A stretch of DNA of 11,450 bases from JAYWDA01 sp043779185 (GTDB lineage: Bacteria > Bdellovibrionota > Bdellovibrionia > Bdellovibrionales > Bdellovibrionaceae): NCBI GenBank assembly GCA_043779185.1, contig JAYWEQ010000117.1, positions 1 to 11,450 on the forward strand. The letters are read 5' to 3'. Below the pieces are notes generated by a model that ran no database searches, was not told where the DNA came from, and worked only from the letters and a program-made list of their open reading frames with translations. A program made the position numbers and the translations under genes. This document shows positions 5,711-11,450 of this stretch, piece by piece (position 1 is the stretch's first letter; every line of letters starts with the position of its first letter).

Positions 5711-6171
5711 ATATGCGTTACTGCCTTACGATGGTTAACAGCCGAATTTAAGTGAGGCTTCAAAAGGTCCGCTCATATAGACACGGCCTCAGTTGGCTCT
5801 GATAAAGGACCTACCTAACTCCAGGCTCTTAGTTTTATTGAATCAATAGCGGCCTTTTTAGGGCAGCTCAGCCTGGGCCAAACATCTTGTGGCGGTAAGA
5901 TATCGAGTTAGGATTTGCAGGTGAACTTGGTGCCATCAATTTTTTGATTTCAAAAAGTTCATGAAAGATTTTTTGGTGTTTTATTTTTTCTGGAGGAGCG
6001 GTCAGTATTATCAGTCTTCAAAAGCAAGCAGGATATGGCGCCACGTTGTAAGGTAAAATCGACTGTTCGTGAGCCAATGTGAATCATAAAAAAACAGGCC
6101 GAGTTTTTACTCAGCCTGAAATGTATCGAATGATTCTGTTTTAAAAGCTATTTTGGCCGTCGAGATTCAAG
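5687..6171 (-). repeat. About 485-bp inverted repeat, left copy
   Basis: Read on the minus strand it aligns along its whole length with 10261-10742 on the plus strand, with scattered substitutions and short indels; I judge roughly three quarters identical by eye. Longest identical runs: 31 bases at 6123-6153, 23 bases at 5968-5990 (T-rich), about 19 bases around the terminator, and 18 bases around 5911-5928. In order on the minus strand it holds a conserved 3'-UTR-like block, a terminator, about 350 bases without a shared intact reading frame, and the start region of the gene at 5710. Confidence 0.85.
6088..6118 (-). terminator. Orphan intrinsic terminator in the left repeat copy
   Basis: On the minus strand: nine-bp stem CAGGCTGAG (6118-6110) with CTCGGCCTG (6103-6095), one G-U pair, 6-base loop, then seven T. 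No minus-strand gene ends just upstream of it, so it looks like a copied part; its twin at 10314-10344 follows a real gene. Confidence 0.75.
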
Positions 6172-6479
6172 TGTTTGATGATCGCTTAATTTTTATTTTG
6201 CATTTACGAAATTAAAAATTCCTTATGCATTTAAATGGTTAGCGACGAAAATTTGGCCGCAATAATTTTTGAGTTCAACGATTTATTAAAAAATTTCGCT
6301 TCAGAAGTTTACTTTGTTGAAAGAAGAAAAGTCATTTCACGATATCTTTTCTAGCCAGCATTTTTAAAGCTAGATTTTTGTCTAGTAGCGCCACCATTTA
6401 TGATTTTAGCGCTTTTCAAAGGTTGGATTTTGGCACAAAGCCTAGTTTCAAAAGGTTACAGTCAGCTTTATAGTTAAAT
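6172..6479. other. AT-rich intergenic stretch with a doubtful small reading frame
   Basis: 308 bases without a confident gene. A 39-codon plus-strand frame runs from ATG 6235 to TAG 6352-6354; its translation (Met-Val-Ser-Asp-Glu-Asn-Leu-Ala-Ala...) has protein-like composition but no ribosome-binding site and directly follows a TAA. Downstream lie two hairpin-forming sequences: CTAGA/TCTAG (6370-6374, 6381-6385) and AGCGC/GCGCT (6387-6391, 6409-6413) followed by TTTT, which could be a weak terminator. Then come two near-copies of TTCAAAAGGT (6417 region and 6447-6456). Confidence 0.4.
6446..6474 (+). promoter_or_regulatory. Candidate promoter placed for leaderless transcription of 6480
   Basis: TATAGT (6469-6474) matches the -10 consensus at five of six positions and ends only 5 bases before the ATG. 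TTTCAA at 6446-6451 is a weak -35 at 17 bases. There is no ribosome-binding site before this gene, consistent with a transcript that starts at or next to the ATG. Confidence 0.35.
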
Positions 6480-7103
6480 ATGGCAAAAAAGATATTACTT
6501 TTAGTACTGACGCTGATCATAAGTATTTTAGTGAGTAAACAGATAACAAATCAAAATTTTATTTCTAAAAATAATGAAGATGTCCCGATAACTTTAGTTG
6601 CCGGCGACCAAGAATATGCCAAAGTTCAACCGAATGAAATTTTACCAAGAAAAGAAATCCAAAAGAAGAAAATTTTTGCAGAAGATATCAATGACACAAA
6701 ATCTATCCGTCATGAGCAAAGGGAAGATATAATTCAAAGTGAAAAAGTTGACTCTATAGTTGCAGCAATTGAGTCAAACAGAGAAGATTGGAACATTTTC
6801 AGATCACAAGTTTACTCAAATTTGGAAATAGACCCTTTTCAAAAAGAACAACTTCAGATGGCAAGAAGTCATTATCAAACATATTTTGACGAATTAGCTG
6901 GTGGGCTTAATCATGCAAATAGTGAGGCAATCAAAGAACAAATTATTTCATCATTAAAGAATTTGCATAAATCCTTTGATACTGATGTTGAGATAATAGT
7001 TGGATCTCCTAAATTCCAGCAAATGAAACACCAAAGGGATAAGTTCAACCAATGGCTTTTAAGTAAATCAGAGATCGATACTAGAGTTGGAAGTGATTGG
7101 TAA
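6480..7103 (+). CDS. Signal-anchored hypothetical protein
   Basis: 207 residues. A single N-terminal hydrophobic segment follows two Lys (about residues 5-18, Leu/Ile/Val-rich) and lacks an obvious cleavage site, so the protein is probably anchored in the inner membrane with the rest in the periplasm. The remainder is Lys/Glu/Gln/Asn-rich and mostly helical, with a Lys-rich linker (about 58-66) and a longer helical region from about 85 to 195; no Cys and no family recognised. ATG at 6480 follows an in-frame TAG, has no ribosome-binding site, and sits 5 bases after a good -10 box. Very AT-rich codon use compared with the DJ-1 gene nearby. No clear terminator follows; the FlgC-like gene starts 152 bases downstream on the same strand. 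Confidence 0.65.
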   Translation: MAKKILLLVLTLIISILVSKQITNQNFISKNNEDVPITLVAGDQEYAKVQPNEILPRKEIQKKKIFAEDINDTKSIRHEQREDIIQSEKVDSIVAAIESNREDWNIFRSQVYSNLEIDPFQKEQLQMARSHYQTYFDELAGGLNHANSEAIKEQIISSLKNLHKSFDTDVEIIVGSPKFQQMKHQRDKFNQWLLSKSEIDTRVGSDW

Positions 7104-7255
7104 TAATTCACTTCATGGTCAAAATTTAAGATGGCTTCAAAAGGTTAAAACAAATATCTTGGCGCTAGGCTTAAGTTGGATTGGTTTCTGGACCAGTCTG
7201 GCCTACTTTAAATTCTGGCTTAGGTTTACAATAATAATTCAATAAGGAGCAGACT

Positions 7256-7834
7256 ATGAGAATATTTTGCGTAGTTTTAATTGGATGTCTTTCATTTAAT
7301 GCATCTGCTAAATCTTCAAAGGATTGCCTAGAGTTAAAGGCGGAGCAAATCAGGCTAGCTTTGACAGGTTCTAATTTGGCAAATATAAATTCAACTCGTA
7401 CGGCAGAAGGCGGACCCTATCGTCCGTTTATTATTAAAGCATGTTCAAATGGACAGTGTGACGTCAGCAGAGATAAAAGAGCACCACTTATGAAGTATCT
7501 GCCAGGCCATCCCGATGCTGATAAAAATGGATACGTTGCATATCCAAATATCGATGAAAAGTCAGAGTACGCAACATTCAATATGATTGCTTCAAAACTC
7601 AAATTGTTCGCATCTGTTAAAGCATGTGGTTCAAAAATTTTAATTGATAATGGAAATTCTTCATTTGCTATTAGATATGATGATAAGAAAAAATCTAATG
7701 TGAAAGAAGACATCTTCAATCTTACCAATAGTCAACAGGTTGTATCCTGGATGAGACAAGACTCTCAAGGAAGAGCAACAACAATTAACTTTGCACCTAA
7801 GGGACAAATTGTTTCGCCATCCCAAGCTGAATAA
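7256..7834 (+). CDS. Exported FlgC-like (flagellar rod domain) protein
   Basis: 192 residues. ATG at 7256 with a perfect AAGGAG 7 bases upstream. Residues 1-18 are a Sec signal peptide (hydrophobic core, cleavage after Ala-Ser-Ala), which FlgC never has because rod proteins leave through the flagellar type III path. The next part carries the two FlgC signature blocks: Ser-Asn-Leu-Ala-Asn-x-Asn-Ser-Thr-Arg-Thr-Ala-Glu-Gly-Gly-Pro-Tyr-Arg (39-56) and Pro-Gly-His-Pro-Asp-Ala-Asp-Lys-Asn-Gly-Tyr-Val-Ala-Tyr-Pro-Asn (83-98). After that the usual C-terminal rod helix is altered and followed by a unique Lys/Ser/Gln-rich region (about 130-192). Four Cys lie in the mature part (24, 63, 68, 124), consistent with disulfides in the periplasm. 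Likely an exapted rod protein with a new extracytoplasmic role; not part of a flagellar operon here. Repeat copy B follows 5 bases after the stop. Confidence 0.8.
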   Translation: MRIFCVVLIGCLSFNASAKSSKDCLELKAEQIRLALTGSNLANINSTRTAEGGPYRPFIIKACSNGQCDVSRDKRAPLMKYLPGHPDADKNGYVAYPNIDEKSEYATFNMIASKLKLFASVKACGSKILIDNGNSSFAIRYDDKKKSNVKEDIFNLTNSQQVVSWMRQDSQGRATTINFAPKGQIVSPSQAE

Positions 7835-7839
7835 TTCCA

Positions 7840-7955
7840 CTGCTCTTTGATCGGCGATGGCCGGAAATGCGACCTCAACCAATCACCTGATTTTTTAGAC
7901 CCCTAATTGAAAAATGGCGCCAGCAAAACCGTGCGCCTATCTCATTTCAAACAAG
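7840..7955 (+). repeat. 116-bp convergent-junction repeat, copy B
   Basis: Starts CTGCTCTTTGATCGGCGATG five bases after the FlgC-like stop and ends ATTTCAAACAAG two bases before the stop codon of the converging DJ-1 gene. The first 33 bases match copy A with one change. The shared block TAATTGAAAAATGGCGCCAG lies at the same element position as in copy A. The hairpin is weaker here: GGCGC (7916-7920) with GCGCC (7933-7937) and a 12-base loop, without a T-run. Confidence 0.8.
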
Positions 7956-7957
7956 AG

Positions 7958-8704
7958 TTATTGAAGCATCTTCAGAAATTCAACCCCGAAGCGATGAGCA
8001 TCCCCCGGCCACCTTGCTGAAAGATAATTTCTATCATGAACTGTAAATCCATAGTTTAAATGCTCTAAACTGTCTCGTCGAATAGGAATAGGGCCTTTCA
8101 TAAAGTCTTTCGGAGATGCAAGGACCGACGTGACTTCGGCTTCTACAGTTTGCTTATAGGTTCGATAATAGTCACCAAGCCAAACACTTGTGAGTGTCCA
8201 GGCCAACAGTTCCTGAGACGAAAGCAACGCTGTCGTTTGATAACCTTTTAAAATACTTTGACCGTTAACTTTACTTCGCGCAGCCAATACTACTCCATGG
8301 CAGATAGCTCCCACAGGTTTTTCTAATGCAAAGAAGTCCTTGGTGCAGTTTTGCAAAAGGGTAGATTCAAGGTATTCCTTCATGCCTGGTGCATGACCGC
8401 CTGGAAGAATGAGACCATCAAATTCATTACTTTTTATTGCGGACCACTTAATTGGATTCTGAAACTCAGTACTATTTTCAAGTTCGCGGTAAGCCCTTCG
8501 AGCTTGAGCATCTGCTCTCAGGATTGGAGAAAGGATATGAAGCCCATTTCCTAGCAACATTCGATGGTCGCAGTCTGCCTTCTCGCCAAGAGGGGTTGCA
8601 AACTGAATACTGATCCCATTTTGACTAAGAATTTTCCAGGGCACCGCACACTCGGTCGGATCAAAGTCAGTTGACGGAAGCGGAATCAGAACTTTCTTGG
8701 ACAT
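7958..8704 (-). CDS. DJ-1/PfpI family protein (class I amidotransferase-like fold)
   Basis: 248 residues, cytoplasmic. The family signature is clear: Phe-Asp-Gly-Leu-Ile-Leu-Pro-Gly-Gly-His-Ala-Pro-Gly (95-107) and Ala-Ile-Cys-His-Gly (133-137), the nucleophile elbow with Cys135 followed by His136. Glu18 in Asp-Pro-Thr-Glu-Cys corresponds to the Glu that hydrogen-bonds the reactive Cys in DJ-1/Hsp31-type proteins. Members act as glyoxalase III, deglycase-like or chaperone-type stress proteins; the length and the inserted region after residue 40 fit the larger Hsp31-like subgroup better than the small PfpI type, but the exact activity is not determinable here. ATG at 8704 has no convincing ribosome site; a promoter just 5 bases upstream suggests leaderless translation. 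The C-terminus abuts repeat copy B. Confidence 0.85.
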   Translation of the reverse strand: MSKKVLIPLPSTDFDPTECAVPWKILSQNGISIQFATPLGEKADCDHRMLLGNGLHILSPILRADAQARRAYRELENSTEFQNPIKWSAIKSNEFDGLILPGGHAPGMKEYLESTLLQNCTKDFFALEKPVGAICHGVVLAARSKVNGQSILKGYQTTALLSSQELLAWTLTSVWLGDYYRTYKQTVEAEVTSVLASPKDFMKGPIPIRRDSLEHLNYGFTVHDRNYLSARWPGDAHRFGVEFLKMLQ

Positions 8705-8709
8705 GACTC

Positions 8710-8738
8710 AGTCTATCTGAACGAACAGATGCTGTAAA
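8710..8738 (-). promoter_or_regulatory. Candidate promoter of the DJ-1 gene
   Basis: On the minus strand TTTACA (8738-8733), 17 bases, TAGACT (8715-8710): five and four of six to consensus. The -10 ends 5 bases before the ATG, so transcription would begin at about the start codon. Confidence 0.4.
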
Positions 8739-8927
8739 GAAAGGTAATGAATCTGGGGTCACGATTGGTCGGACTTTCAATAGCTTTTTGAAGCTTCAAT
8801 AGATTCGATCTGACGGCGAATACACTGAACCCTGTTAAGAAATACTAAAAGGTACAGGCTTAATGACTGTGGGCGCAGTTTCGCGCAAAAGGTTGGGCTG
8901 TAATCGAACAATAGACGGCGCATAGGA

Positions 8928-9809
8928 TTATTTTAATGACCGCAAAAATTTGGCTAGCTTACCTTCTACTAATTTAACAGCATCATTGCCCTTTTTATGG
9001 ACCAAAAAAATCTTTACTGGCTTCATAGGTTTTAATGAAAAGGGATATGGTAATTTTACGAGTCTAAATTCTTTAAGTAGATGTCTGTTATGAAGTTTAA
9101 TAATAAAATCTGGACAATGGATAACAGAATTTCCCATTCGCGATGTTTGAAGTGCTGTTTCTAGTAATTCAAATTCGTATTTTGCCCATCGTTTTTGTTT
9201 TGTCTGTGGCCACATATCAAGAGAGTTGCTTTCGATTGAGTGTATTTGGATTGAAGTTGTTGGGACGGCAAAAGGCCAGTCCTTAAAAGGCTTATCAATC
9301 CATTTTAAGTGCCCCCAGATAGCCATTTCAAATTGACCAATTTCAACAAAGCTTAAATCGCTATGAGGATCTGGCATATAGGTAATTCCAAAATCGATGA
9401 GGTTATCTAAAATAGCAGCCTCAATCTTGCCGGGTGTTAGCTCAAGCAGAAACACTTCATGCATTGGAAGTTCCGTGGTAAAAAATGCCGCAGAAAAGTA
9501 GCTACTGAAAACTTCAAATGTGCCAAATCTAAATCTGTCAGATTGAACATTGATATTAACCTTTATATTATCTTGAAAACGTCGGTATTCATGTAAGAGA
9601 TGGGCGGAACTACGATAGATTTTCCAGCCTTGTTCTGTAATATCAATGCCACGCCCCTCAGGTCGGAGCAACTTAAAACCTAGTTCAGTTTCCAGTGAAG
9701 AAACTGATTTTGAGAGGGATCCTGCATTTATCCCAAGCAGTTCAGCTGCTTTTCTTAAGTTTTTGGTTTCAACTACAGCCGCAAAATATCTAAGCTTATC
9801 AATCGCCAT
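8928..9809 (-). CDS. LysR-family transcriptional regulator
   Basis: 293 residues, the normal length for the family. Residues 1-60 are the classical winged helix-turn-helix: Leu-Arg-Tyr-Phe-Ala-Ala-Val-Val-Glu, Leu-Arg-Lys-Ala-Ala-Glu-Leu-Leu-Gly, Ser-Leu-Ser-Lys-Ser-Val-Ser-Ser-Leu-Glu, Leu-Gly-Phe-Lys-Leu-Leu-Arg-Pro, then the wing Ile-Asp-Ile-Thr-Glu-Gln-Gly. The rest (about 90-290) has the strand-helix layout of the LysR substrate-binding domain; the inducer cannot be predicted. ATG at 9809 has no ribosome-binding site; a TATGAT box (9829-9824) would give a leader of only about 7 bases. It is divergent from the exported-protein gene at 9886 with 76 bases between, the usual setting for a LysR regulator controlling its neighbour. 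Confidence 0.9.
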   Translation of the reverse strand: MAIDKLRYFAAVVETKNLRKAAELLGINAGSLSKSVSSLETELGFKLLRPEGRGIDITEQGWKIYRSSAHLLHEYRRFQDNIKVNINVQSDRFRFGTFEVFSSYFSAAFFTTELPMHEVFLLELTPGKIEAAILDNLIDFGITYMPDPHSDLSFVEIGQFEMAIWGHLKWIDKPFKDWPFAVPTTSIQIHSIESNSLDMWPQTKQKRWAKYEFELLETALQTSRMGNSVIHCPDFIIKLHNRHLLKEFRLVKLPYPFSLKPMKPVKIFLVHKKGNDAVKLVEGKLAKFLRSLK

Positions 9810-9864
9810 ATGGAAACATATGTATCATATTATTCGCTAAAAGAAACTATTAGATATTGATACA
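9807..9864. promoter_or_regulatory. Divergent lysR / exported-protein control region
   Basis: Two symmetric elements lie between the divergent starts: CATATG-GAAA-CATATG (9807-9822) and the heptamer pair TGTATCA (9821-9827) with TGATACA (9858-9864). The second pair brackets the TATGAT box of lysR. These are candidate binding sites for the LysR protein itself. Confidence 0.4.
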
Positions 9865-9885
9865 AATGACTGCAAGAGGTGATCC

Positions 9886-10254
9886 ATGAAAAATATTGTT
9901 TTAATGCTTTTATTAATAAGTGGTAATTTGGCAACTGCCGAGAGCTATAAGAATTGGGAAGGTGGCATTGTCACTGGTCATGCAAAAATAACATTTGAAA
10001 GGTATGAAAATGATAGAAACCAGATTATAGCTAAACTGTATAGCATGACCGATGAAGACGCATCATTGAATTGCGCGCATCAAGGGTTTCATAAAATCCA
10101 AAGGATATCGGATTATAGAATGAAGGAAACATCACACAGTGGACACTGGGGCAGTATATCATTAATAACGATGTCAGCAGATTATGGCTGTGGCGAGGTT
10201 AACGATTCAATGATATGCCATGGCCCTTCAGGTTCATATAAAAACTGTGATTAG
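9886..10254 (+). CDS. Small exported Cys-containing protein, possible LysR target
   Basis: 122 residues. ATG at 9886 with AGAGGTGATCC directly upstream (good ribosome site). Residues 1-18 form a Sec signal peptide (Lys, then Ile-Val-Leu-Met-Leu-Leu-Leu-Ile core, cleavage after Ala-Thr-Ala). The mature protein of about 104 residues has four Cys (63, 102, 111, 121), suggesting two disulfides, and several His/Gly-rich turns; no family recognised. Divergent from lysR, so it may be that regulator's target. It is followed by a strong terminator at 10314-10344, which is part of the right inverted repeat that starts only 7 bases after the stop. Confidence 0.7.
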   Translation: MKNIVLMLLLISGNLATAESYKNWEGGIVTGHAKITFERYENDRNQIIAKLYSMTDEDASLNCAHQGFHKIQRISDYRMKETSHSGHWGSISLITMSADYGCGEVNDSMICHGPSGSYKNCD

Positions 10255-10313
10255 AAATCCCTTGAATCTCGACGACGAGAATAGCTTTTAAAACAGAATC
10301 ATTCGATACACTT

Positions 10314-10344
10314 CAGGCTGAGTAAAATCTCGGCCTGTTTTTTT
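10314..10344 (+). terminator. Intrinsic terminator after the exported-protein gene
   Basis: Nine-bp stem CAGGCTGAG (10314-10322) with CTCGGCCTG (10329-10337), one G-U pair, 6-base loop, followed by seven T (10338-10344). Twin of the orphan terminator at 6088-6118. Confidence 0.85.
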
Positions 10345-10668
10345 ATGAGTCACTTAGGCTTGTGATCCATTGATTTTACCTTCACGGTGGCAACCATATC
10401 CCACCTGCTTTTGAAGGCTCGCAATATTGACCGCTGCTCTGGAAAAAATAAAACACCAAAAAATATTTCCTGTACTTTTTGAAATTAAAAATTTAACGGC
10501 GCTAAGTTCACCTGCAAATCCTAATTCAATATTTTGCCGCCAAAAAATATTTATCCCAGTTTGGGCTGCCCGAAAAAGGGCTGATATTGGTTCAAAAAAG
10601 CTAAGGACATGACGTGTGACGAACAGTCCTCAGGGCTTGCTGGGGCACTGTCTACATAAGCGGACCTT

Positions 10669-10697
10669 TTGAAGCGGTACTTAAATTCGGCTATTAT
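10669..10697 (+). promoter_or_regulatory. Promoter in the right repeat copy
   Basis: TTGAAG (10669-10674), 17 bases, TATTAT (10692-10697): four and five of six to consensus, 25 bases before the ATG at 10722. The left copy keeps TTGAAG at the same spacing, but its -10 equivalent is TGTTAA, a much poorer match, so the two copies probably differ in strength. Confidence 0.45.
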
Positions 10698-10721
10698 CCA
10701 TCCTAAGGCAGTAACGCGTAT

Positions 10722-10802
10722 ATGCGACTTGGGATTGGGTTTAGTTCAAAGTGGGCATTCAAACAGAAAAAATATAAATTTTCGGCATGTTTATGGCAAT
10801 AG
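10722..10802 (+). pseudogene. Truncated start of a second copy of the 5006-5710 gene
   Basis: ATG at 10722 begins Met-Arg-Leu-Gly-Ile-Gly-Phe, matching the N-terminus of the protein at 5710 (Met-Arg-Leu-Gly-Ile-Trp-Phe), then diverges and stops at 10800-10802 after 26 codons. Promoter, ribosome-site-like sequence and start are retained, but the body of the gene is absent. It reads as a partial duplicate; a functional 26-residue peptide is possible but unsupported. Confidence 0.5.
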
Positions 10803-10861
10803 AGAGCTGCGTGATAAAAATTTGAACTTCAAAACGAATAAGCACTAATAAGGAATTTTTT

Positions 10862-11272
10862 ATGAAAAAAATTATAGCGATTTTGAGTCTAGTGTCAATG
10901 TCTTCAACAGTCATCGCATCTACGGGTACACATTGTGTTCGTGGCGGTGGAGTTAATATAAATTTACCATCCAACTCCTATCACCTCTATATGCAAAACA
11001 ATCAAAGTGATGGGATTGATATTAAGATTTTTGAGAGGACTATTGATGCATCTAGGGGTGATTTAGTTCTTAAAGCTTATGTTGAGTTTGTAAAAAAAGA
11101 CCAGAGGACATTACGAAGTACTTACTCTTCCAGAGATGGACGCATTGCCCTGACGGTAAACGAACGCCAAGATGGTAAGGTTCTAAGTGCCTATATTTCA
11201 GGAACTGGCGAAGGCTTAGATCAAAGAAGAACCTTTGCATTTGAAGGTAGATCTTGCGGGCAAGTTGAATAA
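10862..11272 (+). CDS. Small exported protein with one likely disulfide
   Basis: 136 residues. ATG at 10862 with AAGGA 8 bases upstream. Residues 1-19 are a Sec signal peptide (Met-Lys-Lys, Ile/Leu-rich core, cleavage near Val-Ile-Ala-Ser). The mature protein has exactly two Cys, near each end (25 and 132), which suggests one disulfide closing a beta-rich domain: several alternating strands such as Ile-Asp-Ile-Lys-Ile-Phe and Val-Leu-Lys-Ala-Tyr-Val-Glu-Phe. Family not recognised. A strong terminator follows at 11291-11344. Confidence 0.75.
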   Translation: MKKIIAILSLVSMSSTVIASTGTHCVRGGGVNINLPSNSYHLYMQNNQSDGIDIKIFERTIDASRGDLVLKAYVEFVKKDQRTLRSTYSSRDGRIALTVNERQDGKVLSAYISGTGEGLDQRRTFAFEGRSCGQVE

Positions 11273-11290
11273 TGACCCTGTCATGCGCAC

Positions 11291-11344
11291 AAAACCGCAC
11301 TTGAAATACGGTGACAAGCCGTTCACTTCAAGCGCGGTTTTTTT
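11291..11344 (+). terminator. Long-stem intrinsic terminator
   Basis: AAAACCGCACTTGAA (11291-11305) pairs with TTCAAGCGCGGTTTT (11327-11341) with a single mismatch, 21-base loop, followed by T to 11344 (seven T in all from 11338). On the minus strand the run is only four T. It terminates the gene ending at 11272 and overlaps the stop of the probable minus-strand gene. Confidence 0.8.
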
Positions 11345-11450
11345 GAGCTAAAAAGACTTGAATCCCAGCCGTGAGACGTCCTCTTGCGGCCTTTAATTTC
11401 GGGCGCGTCCCATTTGTTGGCCATAAAGAATCACTTTCTAAGCCGCAATA
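11328..11450 (-). CDS. Probable C-terminal end of a minus-strand gene (runs off right edge)
   Basis: From the right edge the minus-strand frame is open for 40 codons and ends in TGA (11330-11328) inside the terminator stem. The translation, ending Val-Phe-Leu-Ala-Gln-Lys-Asn-Arg-Ala, is Arg/Lys/Leu-rich and plausible as a C-terminus, and convergent layout with a shared terminator fits. Another minus-strand frame starting at an ATG near 11422 also stays open but runs through the terminator and the opposite gene, so I prefer this one. No family can be named. Confidence 0.4.
   Translation of the reverse strand, partial: YCGLESDSLWPTNGTRPKLKAARGRLTAGIQVFLAQKNRA

Larger units (their letters stand above)
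10261..10742 (+). repeat. About 482-bp inverted repeat, right copy
   Basis: Inverted partner of 5687-6171. It begins 7 bases after the stop of the exported-protein gene, contains that gene's terminator (10314-10344), a 350-base stretch with no shared intact frame, a promoter (10669-10697), a TAAGGCAG ribosome-site-like sequence and the first codons of the gene found complete at 5006-5710. Because its terminator follows a real gene, the right copy looks closer to the ancestral arrangement. Several frames on both strands of the 350-base part read partly like protein but carry stops in one or both copies. Confidence 0.85.

Noticed and set aside
7417..7728. 103-codon minus-strand frame
   Set aside because: Antisense to the FlgC-like gene, whose signature motifs and ribosome site make the plus strand coding.
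10427..10612. 61-codon frame in the right inverted repeat
   Set aside because: No ATG (TTG start), and the matching frame in the left copy contains a stop; conservation is not better in this frame than outside it.
5687..10742. Composite transposon formed by the inverted repeats
   Set aside because: No transposase frame is intact in either copy, the ends are not sharp terminal inverted repeats, and no target duplication is seen.

Overview
The window looks like an accessory region of a Gram-negative, flagellated bacterium. Six proteins carry clear Sec-type or signal-anchor N-termini, and one of them is an exported relative of the flagellar rod protein FlgC. The mix of many short exported proteins of unknown family with a YfbU homologue and a LysR regulator would fit a Bdellovibrio-like member of Bdellovibrionota, but that assignment is a guess from style and not proven. 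Base composition is patchy: the DJ-1 gene and a broken receiver-domain fragment are visibly GC-richer than the toxin-antitoxin operon and the genes around 6.5-7.8 kb, which suggests imported AT-rich blocks.

Layout. 1-2603: end of an unknown gene, an exported ClpP/SppA-fold (COG3904-like) protein on the minus strand, a small unknown gene with a good sigma-70 promoter overlapped by a palindrome, a small exported protein on the minus strand, and a truncated response-regulator receiver domain. 2645-3208: yfbU with its own promoter. 3270-4995: a compact three-gene operon that I read as a toxin-antitoxin-chaperone (TAC) system: an unrecognised putative toxin, an MqsA-like zinc-finger/HTH antitoxin with a long C-terminal tail, and a SecB-like chaperone, each overlapping the next. 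5006-5710: an unknown minus-strand gene whose start lies inside a 485-bp repeat. 6480-7834: a membrane-anchored unknown protein and the exported FlgC-like protein. 7958-9809: a DJ-1/PfpI protein and a LysR regulator on the minus strand. 9886-11272: two small exported Cys-containing proteins flanking the second, inverted copy of the repeat, which carries only the first codons of the gene at 5006-5710. The window ends in a terminator and a probable partial minus-strand gene.

Two repeat systems link the regions. (1) A 116-bp element occurs three times (180-295, 1636-1751, 7840-7955), every time at exactly 116 bp and every time filling the gap between two converging genes. It has fixed end blocks and an internal GC-rich hairpin, so it probably serves as a mobile or recruited bidirectional terminator. 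(2) A pair of about 480-bp inverted repeats (5687-6171 and 10261-10742) brackets about 4 kb holding the anchored protein, the FlgC-like, DJ-1, LysR and exported-protein genes; it includes a terminator and a promoter/start region.

Most interesting: the TAC operon with its unrecognised toxin, the secreted FlgC derivative, and the 116-bp convergent-junction element. No tRNA, rRNA, CRISPR array or intact transposase was seen.
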